Source: Clostridia bacterium (GTDB lineage Bacteria > Bacillota > Clostridia > TANB77 > CAG-508). From it: a stretch of 60,395 bases of DNA. Below the pieces are notes generated by a model. It was given only the letters and a program-made list of their open reading frames with translations. It was not told the origin of the DNA and did no database searches. Location of the stretch: positions 1-60,395 of the forward strand of contig JAGAKS010000015.1 in assembly GCA_017625465.1 (NCBI GenBank), read 5' to 3'. Position numbers and translations under genes: made by a program. This document shows, piece by piece, positions 1-7,624 of this stretch. Position 1 is the first letter of the stretch; each line of letters opens with the position of its first letter.

Positions 1-158
1 ATAACTATAATTAAATTTTAACACAAAGAAAGTGAAAAAGATACAATTTTTTAAAAATTATATCATTTTCGCTTGTTTGCCATGCAAAAAAATAATATAG
101 TAAATATATAAAAAAATACTTGACAAAAATTAGATAGTCAATTTTTTGATTAGATAAA

Positions 159-193
159 AACACTTTATATGTATTATATAAGGTGTTTTTTTT
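159..193 (+). terminator. Rho-independent terminator upstream of the element repressor
   Basis: A 12-bp stem (159-170 with 176-187, one G-T pair) is closed by a GTAT loop and followed by eight T. It points rightwards and probably ends a transcript entering from the left edge. Bases 1-158 hold no ORF with a credible start; I see only A/T-rich sequence there. Confidence 0.7.
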
Positions 194-229
194 ATGTTTT
201 AAATGAAAAAATCGTTTTTTTCGAAAAAA

Positions 230-248
230 AGTGCAAAAAAATTGTACT
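230..248. promoter_or_regulatory. Repressor operator O1 (distal copy)
   Basis: A 19-bp site, GTGCAA-AAAA-ATTGTACT plus one flanking base. It shares both half-sites with the three other copies at 286-304, 903-921 and 984-1002. It lies 16 bp upstream of the -35 box of the repressor gene. The match is weaker in the centre than in the other three. Inferred to bind the XRE protein encoded at 325-852. Confidence 0.5.
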
Positions 249-264
249 TTTTTTAAAAAAAGTA

Positions 265-304
265 TTGACAAGTGTAAAAAAAGAGTGTACAATTAAATTG
301 CACA
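265..304 (+). promoter_or_regulatory. Promoter of the XRE repressor with operator O2 on its -10
   Basis: TTGACA (265-270), 17-bp spacer, TACAAT (288-293). A 19-bp near-perfect palindrome, TGTACAATT-A-AATTGCACA (286-304), covers the -10 box. This is the arrangement expected of an autoregulated repressor. Confidence 0.8.
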
Positions 305-324
305 TTATAAAAAGGGGTGATATT

Positions 325-852
325 ATGCCTAATTTAATATTTGGAGAAAGAATAAGAGAATTAAGAGAAACTAGAGATTTAAGTATGCAAGAATTAGCTA
401 ATTATCTTGAAGTATCTAAAAGTAGTGTTAATATGTGGGAAAATGCAGGTGTAGTTCCAAGAGAACCTATACTTAAAAAAATATCACAAGCTTTTGATGT
501 GACTATTGACTACCTACTTGGAAATACAACAAGAGAACAAGAACAAGAAAGAATTGATAACTTAAATGATATTAATGCCCTATTCCAACAACTTTTAGGA
601 AATTTATCAGAAGAAGATTTAGATAAATTTATTCAAATTATTGAATTAATGTTTGCTTTAGATCCAAGTAAAAAAATAGATAACTTTGCAGAACGATTAA
701 AAGGATTTTATCAAAATGTGAAAGAAGCTCAAAAACATGGTGGAATTATTGGTAAAGTTCTTGATGAAGATGAAAATATCGCAATGTGGAAATTTATGAA
801 AGATTATGAAAAGATACAAAAAGAAATAGAGAATGAAGAAAACAATGACTAA
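325..852 (+). CDS. XRE/Cro-CI-type helix-turn-helix repressor of the mobile element
   Basis: 175 aa. The start at 325 is chosen because GGGGTGAT sits just upstream and the Cro/CI fold begins at once (FGERIRELRETRDLSMQELA); a longer upstream reading frame crosses the promoter. Residues 6-62 form the HTH_3 domain, with the recognition helix around VSKSSVNMWE and the family ending TIDYLLGN. The C-terminal part is acidic and helical with no recognisable domain, and no RecA-type autocleavage motif was seen. Four copies of a 19-bp palindrome surround the gene, two upstream and two downstream, and one sits exactly between the boxes of the next promoter. It most likely represses itself and the mobilization genes downstream. 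Confidence 0.85.
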   Translation: MPNLIFGERIRELRETRDLSMQELANYLEVSKSSVNMWENAGVVPREPILKKISQAFDVTIDYLLGNTTREQEQERIDNLNDINALFQQLLGNLSEEDLDKFIQIIELMFALDPSKKIDNFAERLKGFYQNVKEAQKHGGIIGKVLDEDENIAMWKFMKDYEKIQKEIENEENND

Positions 853-898
853 ATAAATAGATTTTAGGCAGTTTATTAAAGCTGCTTAATAAAATACC

Positions 899-927
899 TT
901 GATGTGCAATTAAATTGTACTTATAAT
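899..927 (+). promoter_or_regulatory. Repressible promoter with operator O3 filling the spacer
   Basis: TTGATG (899-904), 17-bp spacer, TATAAT (922-927). Operator O3 (903-921, TGTGCAATT-A-AATTGTACT) occupies essentially the whole spacer, a classic repressor-blocked arrangement. It drives rightward transcription into the oriT and relaxase region. Confidence 0.75.
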
Positions 928-983
928 TGATTTTCGTTACTTTGAGCAACGTTTATTTGTGTTGCTTAAAATTATACTTCAAT

Positions 984-1002
984 CGTGCAATTAGATTGTA
1001 CA
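984..1002. promoter_or_regulatory. Repressor operator O4
   Basis: CGTGCAATT-A-GATTGTACA, a fourth copy of the 19-bp operator. A weak promoter (TTCAAT at 978-983, then CATATA/ATATAA about 17-18 bp later) may overlap it, but those boxes are poor. It is close enough to O3 for cooperative binding. Confidence 0.65.
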
Positions 1003-1130
1003 TATAAAAAAATAATTCTTTTAAATAGATTACGAATGATAAATAGTCTTCCCTATTAAGAAAGGCTACGAAGAATTTACAAAAGAAAAACCAAAGTGCT
1101 TGGCAAAATATACAGCATAGTTTAAACAAA

Positions 1131-1166
1131 CTATAACACACTAGAATTTCTTTGAAATTCTGTGTG
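1131..1166 (-). other. oriT of MobV (pMV158) type
   Basis: On the minus strand the sequence reads TAGTGTG/TTATAG (1143 down to 1131). This is identical in its core to the nick sequence known for MobV relaxases such as MobM of pMV158 (TAGTGTG/TTA). Directly 5' of it is a hairpin (GAATTTC-TTT-GAAATTC with flanking CACAC/GTGTG, 1137-1166), as in that family. The predicted nick lies between 1137 and 1136. A Mob/Pre relaxase gene follows at 1603. Confidence 0.8.
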
Positions 1167-1602
1167 ATTAAGGAATGTTTTCCTTAATAATCCTTCGTTA
1201 CGACTTAAAAATTTTAAAATTCTTTAAACTTTTTAAGCCGTTCACAAAACTATTTTCAATTTTCCATTCATTTATATGAACGAATAATTTTAAATATTTT
1301 TGTGGGAATAAGATTAAATATAGATTCTCTTTATTTAATCTTATTAGAATAAAAACTTCGTTTTTATTCTTTATTAAGCTGTATCGTTGTGAGCACTTTG
1401 TTTTTGCTAAATTTTATAGAAAGGAGGTTAATTCTACGAAAGAAAAAAATGCAAAAAAAATGAGCCTTTGTTTATTAGAACTGGTACTTCTAATAAATGT
1501 AGCTCTAGCTGATTTACAGCCATCTCATAACTATTCTACTAATATTATACTATGAGATTGCCTAAAAATCAAGAAAAATATTTTTGATAAGGAGGTACTC
1601 TT
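1167..1602 (+). other. Long leader with serial hairpins before the relaxase
   Basis: About 430 bp without a convincing long gene. It holds several perfect or near-perfect stem-loops: ATTAAGGAA/TTCCTTAAT (about 1167-1188), a 13-bp stem AATAAGATTAAAT/ATTTAATCTTATT (about 1306-1344), and AGAATAAAAAC-TTC-GTTTTTATTCT (about 1345-1369). A strong Shine-Dalgarno AAGGAGG lies near 1422-1428 and a short ORF at 1460. These may belong to oriT, to transcript attenuation or to a small RNA; the sequence does not decide. Confidence 0.45.
1460..1555 (+). CDS. Possible 31-aa leader peptide upstream of the relaxase
   Basis: ATG at 1460 to TGA at 1553-1555. The first half is hydrophobic (MSLCLLELVLLINVALA) and the rest polar. 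The strong AAGGAGG around 1425 is too far for a normal start, with only a short A-rich ORF closer to it. The same DNA contains an inverted repeat (TTATTAGAA/TTCTAATAA) and could instead be an RNA structure. Role unknown; it could be a leader peptide coupled to relaxase expression. Confidence 0.3.
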   Translation: MSLCLLELVLLINVALADLQPSHNYSTNIIL

Positions 1603-2709
1603 ATGAGTTATGCCATAATTCGTAATGAGAAGAAAAAGATGTCTGACTTAGGTGGAATGTATAAACACAATCATAGACTATATAAAAATTCCTCTAATAA
1701 AGATATAGATTTTTCAAAAACAAAAGATAACTATTTTATAAAGAAAAGTCCTATTTCTTTTACTCAAAAAGTACATAAGTTAATTGAAAAATATAATTTG
1801 CTTGGAACTACTAAAATGATTAAAAAGAATCGTGTTGTAGCCTGTGAAATGATAGTAACTTCTGACAACGATTTTTTTAATAGTATTAGTATTGAAGATG
1901 AACAAAGATATTTTCAAGAAGCTTTTAATTTTATTGCAGAATATAAAGGATTAGGCGAAGAATTTATATTGGAAGCTGTTGTTCATAAAGATGAAAAAGA
2001 ACCACACATGCACATTGTTTTTCTCCCTGTTATGCACAAATTTGATGTAGAAAGTGGAAAAGAAATTATAAAACTTGATTCAAGTGGTTATTGGAAAGGC
2101 AAAGACAGTTACAAGTTTTTACAAGATAATTTTTATAAACGAGTTAAAAATGCAGGTTTTAATTTAGAACGTGGCAAAGAAAATAGTAATTCTAAACATT
2201 ATGATTTAGATGAATTTAAAAGGATTACTAATTATAAAATTCGTGAACTTCCAACTAACTTTAAAGAACAAGAAAGTCCAATAAAGTCTAATAATAAAAA
2301 AGTAATTAATGAAGATTATTTAAGAGTAATTAATAAATGTAACACTATGTCTGGAACTTTTACTTCTTTAAGTAATGACATTAATGAATTTGTAAAAGAA
2401 CAAAAGAAAATACACTCTAATCAACAACATACGATTGATAGATTGCAAATTGAACTTAATAATAAATCTGTTGAAAATGAAGAATTAAAAGAAGAAATTT
2501 TTACATTAAAGAATTTCATAAATAAAACATTAGAGTATATCGAAGAAACTTATGAAATTTCAAAATCGAAGTTTATTTCTATAATTGATTCATTTAAAAC
2601 TAAAAAAGAAAGAATTAACGAACAATTAAAAACTATTCAAAAAGATATAACTGAAAATCTAAAAAATATAAATTTTAAAATGAAAGGTAAAGATAAATAT
2701 GGAAAATAA
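1603..2709 (+). CDS. Mob/Pre family (MobV) relaxase
   Basis: 368 aa. ATG 1603 follows AAGGAGG. The N-terminal half is a Mob_Pre domain. It has the family HN-R motif (KHNHRLYKN, about residues 21-29) and the metal-binding HxDE...PHMH motif (VVHKDEKEPHMHIVFLPV, about residues 127-144). The C-terminal 130 residues are a predicted coiled coil rich in K, E and N, usual for these proteins. It nicks oriT and pilots single-stranded DNA into a conjugation machine supplied in trans. A matching MobV nick site lies about 460 bp upstream. The stop overlaps the next start by 11 bp, indicating a coupled operon with the Xis-like protein and integrase. Confidence 0.9.
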   Translation: MSYAIIRNEKKKMSDLGGMYKHNHRLYKNSSNKDIDFSKTKDNYFIKKSPISFTQKVHKLIEKYNLLGTTKMIKKNRVVACEMIVTSDNDFFNSISIEDEQRYFQEAFNFIAEYKGLGEEFILEAVVHKDEKEPHMHIVFLPVMHKFDVESGKEIIKLDSSGYWKGKDSYKFLQDNFYKRVKNAGFNLERGKENSNSKHYDLDEFKRITNYKIRELPTNFKEQESPIKSNNKKVINEDYLRVINKCNTMSGTFTSLSNDINEFVKEQKKIHSNQQHTIDRLQIELNNKSVENEELKEEIFTLKNFINKTLEYIEETYEISKSKFISIIDSFKTKKERINEQLKTIQKDITENLKNINFKMKGKDKYGK

Positions 2710-3190
2710 AAATTTAAATATTGATTCAAATACAAAAGAAATAATTAAAAATAATTCACCAATAATACCAACAACACACCCTACATCAATAAGAAGTGAA
2801 CAAAAGATTATAAAAGAAAATGATACAACATTAAAAGTTATTAATTATTATATGACAATGACAGATAAACAATATTTACATTTTGCTAAAGAGATTGGTA
2901 AAAAGTTTTTTGAAATTGGAACATATCAATCGGAACACAAAAGTTTATATGAAATGGTAATTAATAAATGTGTAGAACTTTCTATTGTAAAGTACGGAGA
3001 TCCATTAAGAAATTTAACTGTTGCAGAAGTAGCTAAAGATTTAAAAATGGGAGAAAATTTGGCAAATCAATTATTCAAAAGACCTGATTTTCCATCTGTA
3101 AATATTGGCAAAACAAAAACAGTTTGTGCTCTTGCATATATTGTATGGAAAATGCAACATAGAGAAAGTGAGGTAAATGTTAATGAATAA
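2699..3190 (+). CDS. Excisionase-like winged-helix DNA-binding protein
   Basis: 163 aa. The start overlaps the relaxase stop, and the integrase start overlaps its own stop, so the three genes form one translationally coupled unit. Residues 1-70 are polar and low complexity. The C-terminal 55 residues have the excisionase/MerR-type pattern: LTVAEVAKDL (helix-turn-helix), then PDFPSVNIGKT (the wing, as in xxFPxxxIGK), then a helix ending VWKMQH. Position next to the integrase supports a role as recombination directionality factor; this is inferred from layout and fold pattern, not from a close family match. Confidence 0.65.
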   Translation: MENKNLNIDSNTKEIIKNNSPIIPTTHPTSIRSEQKIIKENDTTLKVINYYMTMTDKQYLHFAKEIGKKFFEIGTYQSEHKSLYEMVINKCVELSIVKYGDPLRNLTVAEVAKDLKMGENLANQLFKRPDFPSVNIGKTKTVCALAYIVWKMQHRESEVNVNE

Positions 3191-4400
3191 TAAAAATAAT
3201 AGTCAAGGTTATATAACTTATAGAAAAGAAAGAAAAACTTGGTGTGTTAGATATAATGAATATGATGTAACAACTGACACAAATATAGTAAAAAGCAAAA
3301 CTTTTAAAACAAGAGATGAAGCAGAAAAATATTTAAGAACAATTATGTATCAAAAAGAAAACCCACTTTATATTGCTAATAATGGTATTCCTCTTTGTGA
3401 GATGATGAGAAGTAATCAAAAACTAAAATTAGATACTAATCAAATAACAGAAGTTACATATTTAAGAAATTTACAAACCATAGAACAAATCGAAAGATTT
3501 CCTATTGGGACAAAAAGAATTGATGAAATAACATCTGATGAAGTTCAAGAGTTTATGAACTATCACAAATATTTGAGTAATTCATCAATTAATAAATTAT
3601 ATCAACAACTTGGTACTACTTTTAAATCTGCTATTGATAGAGGGTATTTAATGAGAAATCCAATGATAGGAGTTTTAAAGCCCAAAAGTAATAAGTTAGA
3701 TAAAGAAGTTCGCGCTTTAACATTCGAAGAACAACAACTATTTACTGATTACTTATTAACAAAAGATATATCGAATTGCAAATATAAGAATGTATATTTA
3801 ATTCAAATGTTTATGGGACTTCGTATAAGTGAAGTATTAGCATTAACAATGTCTGATATTGATTTACAAAATAAAAGATTGAGAGTTCGAAGAACTTTAA
3901 CCAAAGATGAAAAAGGTAATACAATTATGGGACAAACTACAAAGACTTATGCTGGAAAAAGAGTGTTACCTATACCAGATTTTTTAATGGATTCTATTAT
4001 GGAACAAATGAGAGTTGCTGACTTACAAATAAATAATGAAGAAAAACTGTTATTTAAGCCAGAGCATAGACAATACACTGATAGAGAAAATGCAAATACA
4101 GAACTTAAAAGACTTTTAAAAAGACATTTTGGTATTGAAGATATTACAACTCATAGTTTAAGACATACTTATGGTACTCGTTGTATAGAATCTGGAATGG
4201 CTCCTGTTGTTGTTCAAAAACTTATGGGACATACTGATGTTTCAGTCACTTTAAATACTTATACTTCTGTTTTTGATACATTCAAAAGTAAAGAACTTGA
4301 AAAAGTTAATAGATACTATTTAGAAGAAAATATGCTAAATGCAGTTAAGCTACTTAAAGAAAATGAAGACTTACATACCCAAGATGAAATAATTAAATAA
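3183..4400 (+). CDS. Tyrosine recombinase (integrase) of the mobile element
   Basis: 405 aa, typical of Tn916/phage-type integrases. ATG 3183 is preferred over ATG 3177 because GTGAGG then has normal spacing. Order: an arm-binding N-terminal domain (YITYRKERKTWCVRYNEYD), a SAM-like core-binding domain (about 60-165), and the catalytic domain. Catalytic residues are visible: Arg in GLRISEVLAL, HxxR in HSLRHTYGTR, His/Gly in LMGHTDVSVT and the nucleophile in NTYTSVF. The gene ends 256 bp from the 3' end of a tRNA-Met gene, the usual place for an element integrated in a tRNA. Five copies of a 10-bp repeat start inside its 3' end. Confidence 0.92.
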   Translation: MNNKNNSQGYITYRKERKTWCVRYNEYDVTTDTNIVKSKTFKTRDEAEKYLRTIMYQKENPLYIANNGIPLCEMMRSNQKLKLDTNQITEVTYLRNLQTIEQIERFPIGTKRIDEITSDEVQEFMNYHKYLSNSSINKLYQQLGTTFKSAIDRGYLMRNPMIGVLKPKSNKLDKEVRALTFEEQQLFTDYLLTKDISNCKYKNVYLIQMFMGLRISEVLALTMSDIDLQNKRLRVRRTLTKDEKGNTIMGQTTKTYAGKRVLPIPDFLMDSIMEQMRVADLQINNEEKLLFKPEHRQYTDRENANTELKRLLKRHFGIEDITTHSLRHTYGTRCIESGMAPVVVQKLMGHTDVSVTLNTYTSVFDTFKSKELEKVNRYYLEENMLNAVKLLKENEDLHTQDEIIK

Positions 4401-4511
4401 TCTTTGTAACGGGCATCCTTAAAGGGATGTCCGTTTTTTACATACCCAAATTTAATGCTTGGGTATGTAAATCACATACCCAAATTTGATTTTTTTATTT
4501 TTTGGGTATGT
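4373..4511. repeat. Five-copy 10-bp repeat at the integrase end (candidate arm sites)
   Basis: ACATACCCAA occurs as direct copies at 4373-4382, 4440-4449 and 4474-4483, and inverted (TTGGGTATGT) at 4459-4468 and 4502-4511. A partial copy follows near 4514. Adjacent direct/inverted pairs can form two hairpins with identical arms. Short repeats between an integrase gene and its attachment site are typically integrase or Xis arm-binding sites. The GGGTATG core also occurs in the tRNA anticodon arm at 4693-4699. Confidence 0.6.
4409..4439 (+). terminator. Terminator of the mobilization-integrase operon
   Basis: Ten-bp stem ACGGGCATCC / GGATGTCCGT (one G-T pair) followed by a T run, 9 nt after the integrase stop. 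Confidence 0.85.
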
Positions 4512-4621
4512 TAATGGGTATATAAACTGATAAATTTTGAGAAAGTTTGAGAAAGGTTAAAAATAAAAAATGGCTGTAACCTAACTCTTACAACCACTTA
4601 CAAAATTACTTATAATTTTTT

Positions 4622-4653
4622 GAAAATAAAAAATCCAGTCAAAATGACTGGAT
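4622..4653 (-). terminator. Terminator of the tRNA-Met gene
   Basis: ATCCAGTCA / TGACTGGAT stem (4633-4653). On the minus strand it is followed by a U run (A run at 4622-4632). It lies 2 nt from the 3' CCA of the tRNA. Confidence 0.8.
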
Positions 4654-4655
4654 AA

Positions 4656-4732
4656 TGGTAGCGACGGTGAGATTCGAACTTACGACCTGCCGGGTATGAA
4701 CCGGATGCTCTAGCCAACTGAGCTACGTCGCC
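4656..4732 (-). tRNA. tRNA-Met (anticodon CAT), CCA encoded
   Basis: 77 nt on the minus strand. The acceptor GGCGACG pairs with CGTCGCT (last pair G-T), and ACCA ends the gene. D-arm GCTC...GAGC, anticodon loop TTCATAC, variable loop AGGTC, T-loop TTCGAAT. Two stems have mismatches: the outer pair of the anticodon stem (T with C) and an A-C in the T-stem. The elongator tRNA-Met layout fits better than initiator; a tRNA-Ile2 (CAT read as lysidine-AU) cannot be fully excluded. The 3' end faces the integrase, so this is the probable integration site of the element. Confidence 0.88.
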
Positions 4733-4747
4733 ATAAACACAATAAAT

Positions 4748-4776
4748 ATTATACTTGCTAAAAAGCATTTTGTCAA
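4748..4776 (-). promoter_or_regulatory. Promoter of tRNA-Met
   Basis: On the minus strand TTGACA (4776-4771), 17-bp spacer, TATAAT (4753-4748): consensus boxes at ideal spacing, 16 bp from the tRNA 5' end. Confidence 0.88.
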
Positions 4777-4903
4777 TATTTTATTGGAAAAATCTTGAAA
4801 TTTTATGTTGTTTTTCATTATATATATAACTTACAACTTGTACAATTATTAATTTTTTGATAATATAATTATCATATACAAAATAAAATTAGAAGGTAAA
4901 AAC

Positions 4904-5605
4904 ATGGAAAGAATAGATAAAATAATATCATCACAAGGAAAATATACTAGAAGTGAAATAAAGAAGTTAGCAGCTAAAGGTCAAATTTTAGTAGATGGAA
5001 AGATAATCCAAAAGACTGATATTAAAGTTGATAAAAATCAGGTTAAAATTACTATAAATGCTGAAGAATTAAATATTAAAGAGCATTTATATTTGATATT
5101 AAATAAACCCAAAGGGTATGTTTCAGCAACAGAAGATAGAAAAGACAAAACAGTATTAGATTTGGTTCCAGAAGAGCTATATCGAGATAGTTTATTTCCA
5201 GCAGGAAGATTAGATAAAGACACAACTGGCTTAATGATAATAACTGATGATGGTGAACTTGCACATAATATTTTGGCTCCTAAAAAACATATCAAAAAAA
5301 TTTATGAGGTTACTTTAGATATTCCGGTAACAGAAAAAATGATTGAGAAGTTTGCAGAAGGTATTAAATTAAACGATGGAGAATGTAAATCTGCAATTCT
5401 TGAAATAACAGGTGAAAATACTTGTAAAGTTACAATTACAGAAGGAAGATATCATCAAATAAAGAGAATGTTTGGATGTTGCAAAGCAAAAGTTATAGAG
5501 CTTAATAGAATATGTATGGGAAATTTATTTTTACCAACAGATTTAACACTGGGAGAGTGCAGAGAATTAACAACGAAAGAACTAGAATTACTTCAAAAAA
5601 GATAA
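4904..5605 (+). CDS. rsuA: rRNA pseudouridine synthase, RsuA family
   Basis: 233 aa, the usual length of small RsuA/RluB enzymes. It isomerises a uridine in ribosomal RNA to pseudouridine. Residues 1-60 form an S4 RNA-binding domain (MERIDKIISSQGKYTRSEIKKL). The catalytic domain holds the family motif GRLDKDTTGLMIITDDGELA with the catalytic Asp in GRLDKD (about residue 106), then the GRYHQIKRMF motif (about 181-190). ATG 4904 is preceded by GAAGG. It stands alone, with the tRNA on the opposite strand upstream and a strong new promoter downstream. The exact rRNA target (16S U516 versus a 23S position) cannot be settled from sequence alone. Confidence 0.85.
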   Translation: MERIDKIISSQGKYTRSEIKKLAAKGQILVDGKIIQKTDIKVDKNQVKITINAEELNIKEHLYLILNKPKGYVSATEDRKDKTVLDLVPEELYRDSLFPAGRLDKDTTGLMIITDDGELAHNILAPKKHIKKIYEVTLDIPVTEKMIEKFAEGIKLNDGECKSAILEITGENTCKVTITEGRYHQIKRMFGCCKAKVIELNRICMGNLFLPTDLTLGECRELTTKELELLQKR

Positions 5606-5648
5606 TTGAAAAAACAGTATTAGCACACAATATTAAGAAACATGTGCC

Positions 5649-5677
5649 TTGACAAAAATGTATATAAAAGCTATAAT
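5649..5677 (+). promoter_or_regulatory. Promoter of the COG2426 gene
   Basis: TTGACA (5649-5654), 17-bp spacer, TATAAT (5672-5677); perfect consensus. Confidence 0.88.
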
Positions 5678-5715
5678 ACGAATAGTCTAAAAAAAAAATA
5701 AATGAGGTAGAGAGA

Positions 5716-6189
5716 ATGAACATAATTGTAAAATATATACTTGTTTTTATTGTAAGTATGGTTCCAATTGTAGAACTTAGAGGTGCTATACCAATTGCAG
5801 TAGGAATGGGATTAGATAAATTAATTTCTTTTGTAATTTGCATTATAGGAAATATGCTTCCAGTTCCAGTTATATATCTTTTTGCTAGAAAAGTTTTAGA
5901 ATGGGGAAAAGATAAGAAATTTATAGGAAAATTCTTTACTTGGTGTTTAGAAAAAGGTGAACACGCAGGAGAAAAATTACAAAGTAAAGCTGGAAAAGGT
6001 TTGTTTTGGGCATTATTCGCATTTGTTGCAATACCACTTCCAGGAACTGGTGCTTGGACAGGAACTTTAGGAGCAAGCTTTTTAAAACTTGATTTTAAAA
6101 GTACAATATTAGCTGTTATGTCAGGAGTACTAACTGCTGGACTTATAATGATGGCAATATCATTTGGATTATTTGAAATTATTTTATAA
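5716..6189 (+). CDS. COG2426-type small membrane protein (small multidrug export family, Sm_multidrug_ex)
   Basis: 157 aa with four to five hydrophobic segments (about 5-25, 35-57, 90-110, 130-155). Family signatures are visible: ELRGAIPIAVGMG near residue 20 and the re-entrant-like AIPLPGTGAWTGTLGA at about 104-120. The family is named for export, but its transported substrate is not established. Single gene with its own consensus promoter and a shared bidirectional terminator against uraA. The ATG at 5716 is preceded by GAGGTAGAGAG. Confidence 0.8.
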   Translation: MNIIVKYILVFIVSMVPIVELRGAIPIAVGMGLDKLISFVICIIGNMLPVPVIYLFARKVLEWGKDKKFIGKFFTWCLEKGEHAGEKLQSKAGKGLFWALFAFVAIPLPGTGAWTGTLGASFLKLDFKSTILAVMSGVLTAGLIMMAISFGLFEIIL

Positions 6190-6193
6190 TTAA

Positions 6194-6230
6194 ATAAAAA
6201 AGGAACTTCATTAACGAAGTTCCTTTTTTA
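6194..6230. terminator. Bidirectional terminator between the COG2426 gene and uraA
   Basis: AGGAACTTC-ATTAAC-GAAGTTCCT stem with A run on the left and T run on the right, between convergent genes. Confidence 0.88.
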
Positions 6231-6234
6231 TATA

Positions 6235-7569
6235 TTATTTTGATGTTACTTTAGTTTTTTCTTTTTTTGCTTTAGGTTTTGTTTCTTCAATTTTTTCTTC
6301 TGGTAAAAATAAGTTAACCAAAATACCAATAATAGCTGCTAAGCTCATTCCAGAAATACTTACAGATAAATCACCACAAATGATTGAAATAGTTGCACCA
6401 CCAAGGCCAAGTACAAGCATTGTAGCTGCTACAATTACATTTTTAGTTTTTTCAAAATCAACTTGATGTTGAATTAATACTTTTAATCCATTAACTGCAA
6501 TAAATCCATAAAGTAGAAGAGAGATACCTCCTAAAACTGGATTTGGTATAGTTGAAACTAAAGCAGTAAATTTACCTAAAAATCCTAAGCAAATAGCAAA
6601 TATTGCTGCAAGTCCTATAACCCAAACAGATGCTATTTTTGTCATTCCTACAACAGATGTGTTTTCACCATAAGTGGTATTAGCAGGTCCTCCAAGTAAA
6701 GCAGCGACGAAAGTAGCAACGCCATCACCTAGTAAAGTTTTATCTAAACCTGGTTCTTTTAATAAATCTTTTCCTGTAATTACACTAAGAGCTGTATGAT
6801 CTCCAATATGTTCTGCCATTGTTACTAAAGCGATTGGTGCAATTGTAAGAACTGCACTAAAGTTTGGCATGTAGTGAACAAATGGTACTACAAATTGTGG
6901 TATGCTAAAGAAAGAAGCTTCTAATACAGGTGTGAAATCAACTAATCCAAGGCATACAGCAACAATATATCCTGATACAATTCCAACTAAGAAAGGAATT
7001 ATTTTGAAAAATCCTTTTCCTCTTACAGCAATGATAGCTGTTACTAAGAATGAAACAACTGCTACAAAAATACTTTTCCATTCTATAACTGCATCAGCAC
7101 TAATTCCAATTTGAGATACTGCTGATGGAGCTAAACCAAGCCCTATAATCATAATCATTGGACCAATTACAACTGGTGGTAATAATTTGTCAATCCAATT
7201 TTTACCAATAAAATGTACTAAAGTTGCAAAACATACATAAATAAGTCCAACAACCATAATACCAGTCATAGCACCACTAATTCCACCTTTTGCATAAGCT
7301 GCAATAAGTGGAGCAATGAAAGCAAATGAACTTCCTAAATAAACAGGTGATTTTCCTCTAGTACATAAAATATAAATTAATGTACCAATACCAGATGTAA
7401 CTAATGCTACTGGTATTGTAAGAACTGTTTCGCCAGCGCCTGAATTAACTAAGATTGGAACTAAAATAGTTGCACCAAACATAGCGAAAACGTGTTGAAT
7501 AGCTAAAATAATCCATTTAGCTATTGGTGGCTTTTCATTGATGCCAATAATCATTTTGTTTTCTTCCAT
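6235..7569 (-). CDS. uraA: Uracil/xanthine permease, NCS2 family (UraA/PyrP-like)
   Basis: 444 aa. The start at 7569 is chosen for the GGAGG 6 nt before it; the reading frame is open 12 codons further upstream but without an RBS. A polytopic nucleobase:cation symporter importing uracil (xanthine possible). NCS2 features visible: QHVFAMFGATILVPIL near the N-terminus, the substrate-site region TMAEHIGDHTAL (TM8 Glu) and the GGPANTTYGENTSVVGMTK motif (TM10 region). The C-terminus is Lys/Glu-rich. The 5' leader contains a 37-codon ORF whose stop lies inside an intrinsic terminator just before this gene, which suggests expression controlled by transcription attenuation (pyrBI-like). Confidence 0.92.
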   Translation of the reverse strand: MEENKMIIGINEKPPIAKWIILAIQHVFAMFGATILVPILVNSGAGETVLTIPVALVTSGIGTLIYILCTRGKSPVYLGSSFAFIAPLIAAYAKGGISGAMTGIMVVGLIYVCFATLVHFIGKNWIDKLLPPVVIGPMIMIIGLGLAPSAVSQIGISADAVIEWKSIFVAVVSFLVTAIIAVRGKGFFKIIPFLVGIVSGYIVAVCLGLVDFTPVLEASFFSIPQFVVPFVHYMPNFSAVLTIAPIALVTMAEHIGDHTALSVITGKDLLKEPGLDKTLLGDGVATFVAALLGGPANTTYGENTSVVGMTKIASVWVIGLAAIFAICLGFLGKFTALVSTIPNPVLGGISLLLYGFIAVNGLKVLIQHQVDFEKTKNVIVAATMLVLGLGGATISIICGDLSVSISGMSLAAIIGILVNLFLPEEKIEETKPKAKKEKTKVTSK

Positions 7570-7593
7570 AAAATTTCCTCCTTTTATATGCGA

Positions 7594-7624
7594 TAAAAAA
7601 AACACTAAAATAAATTTTAGTGTT
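7594..7624 (-). terminator. Attenuator terminator in the uraA leader
   Basis: Perfect 11-bp stem AACACTAAAAT/ATTTTAGTGTT (7614-7624 with 7601-7611). On the minus strand it is followed by a U run (A at 7594-7600). It is 25 nt upstream of the uraA start, so it must be read through for the permease to be made. The 5' arm contains the stop codon of the leader ORF. Confidence 0.85.

Noticed and set aside
1..160. Left attachment site of the mobile element within the window
   Set aside because: No copy of the tRNA-Met 3' sequence or of the ACATACCCAA repeat is present there.
11..292. Minus-strand ORF over the repressor promoter
   Set aside because: Low-complexity Phe/Leu/Lys translation of A/T tracts, no RBS, overlaps promoter, operators and terminator.
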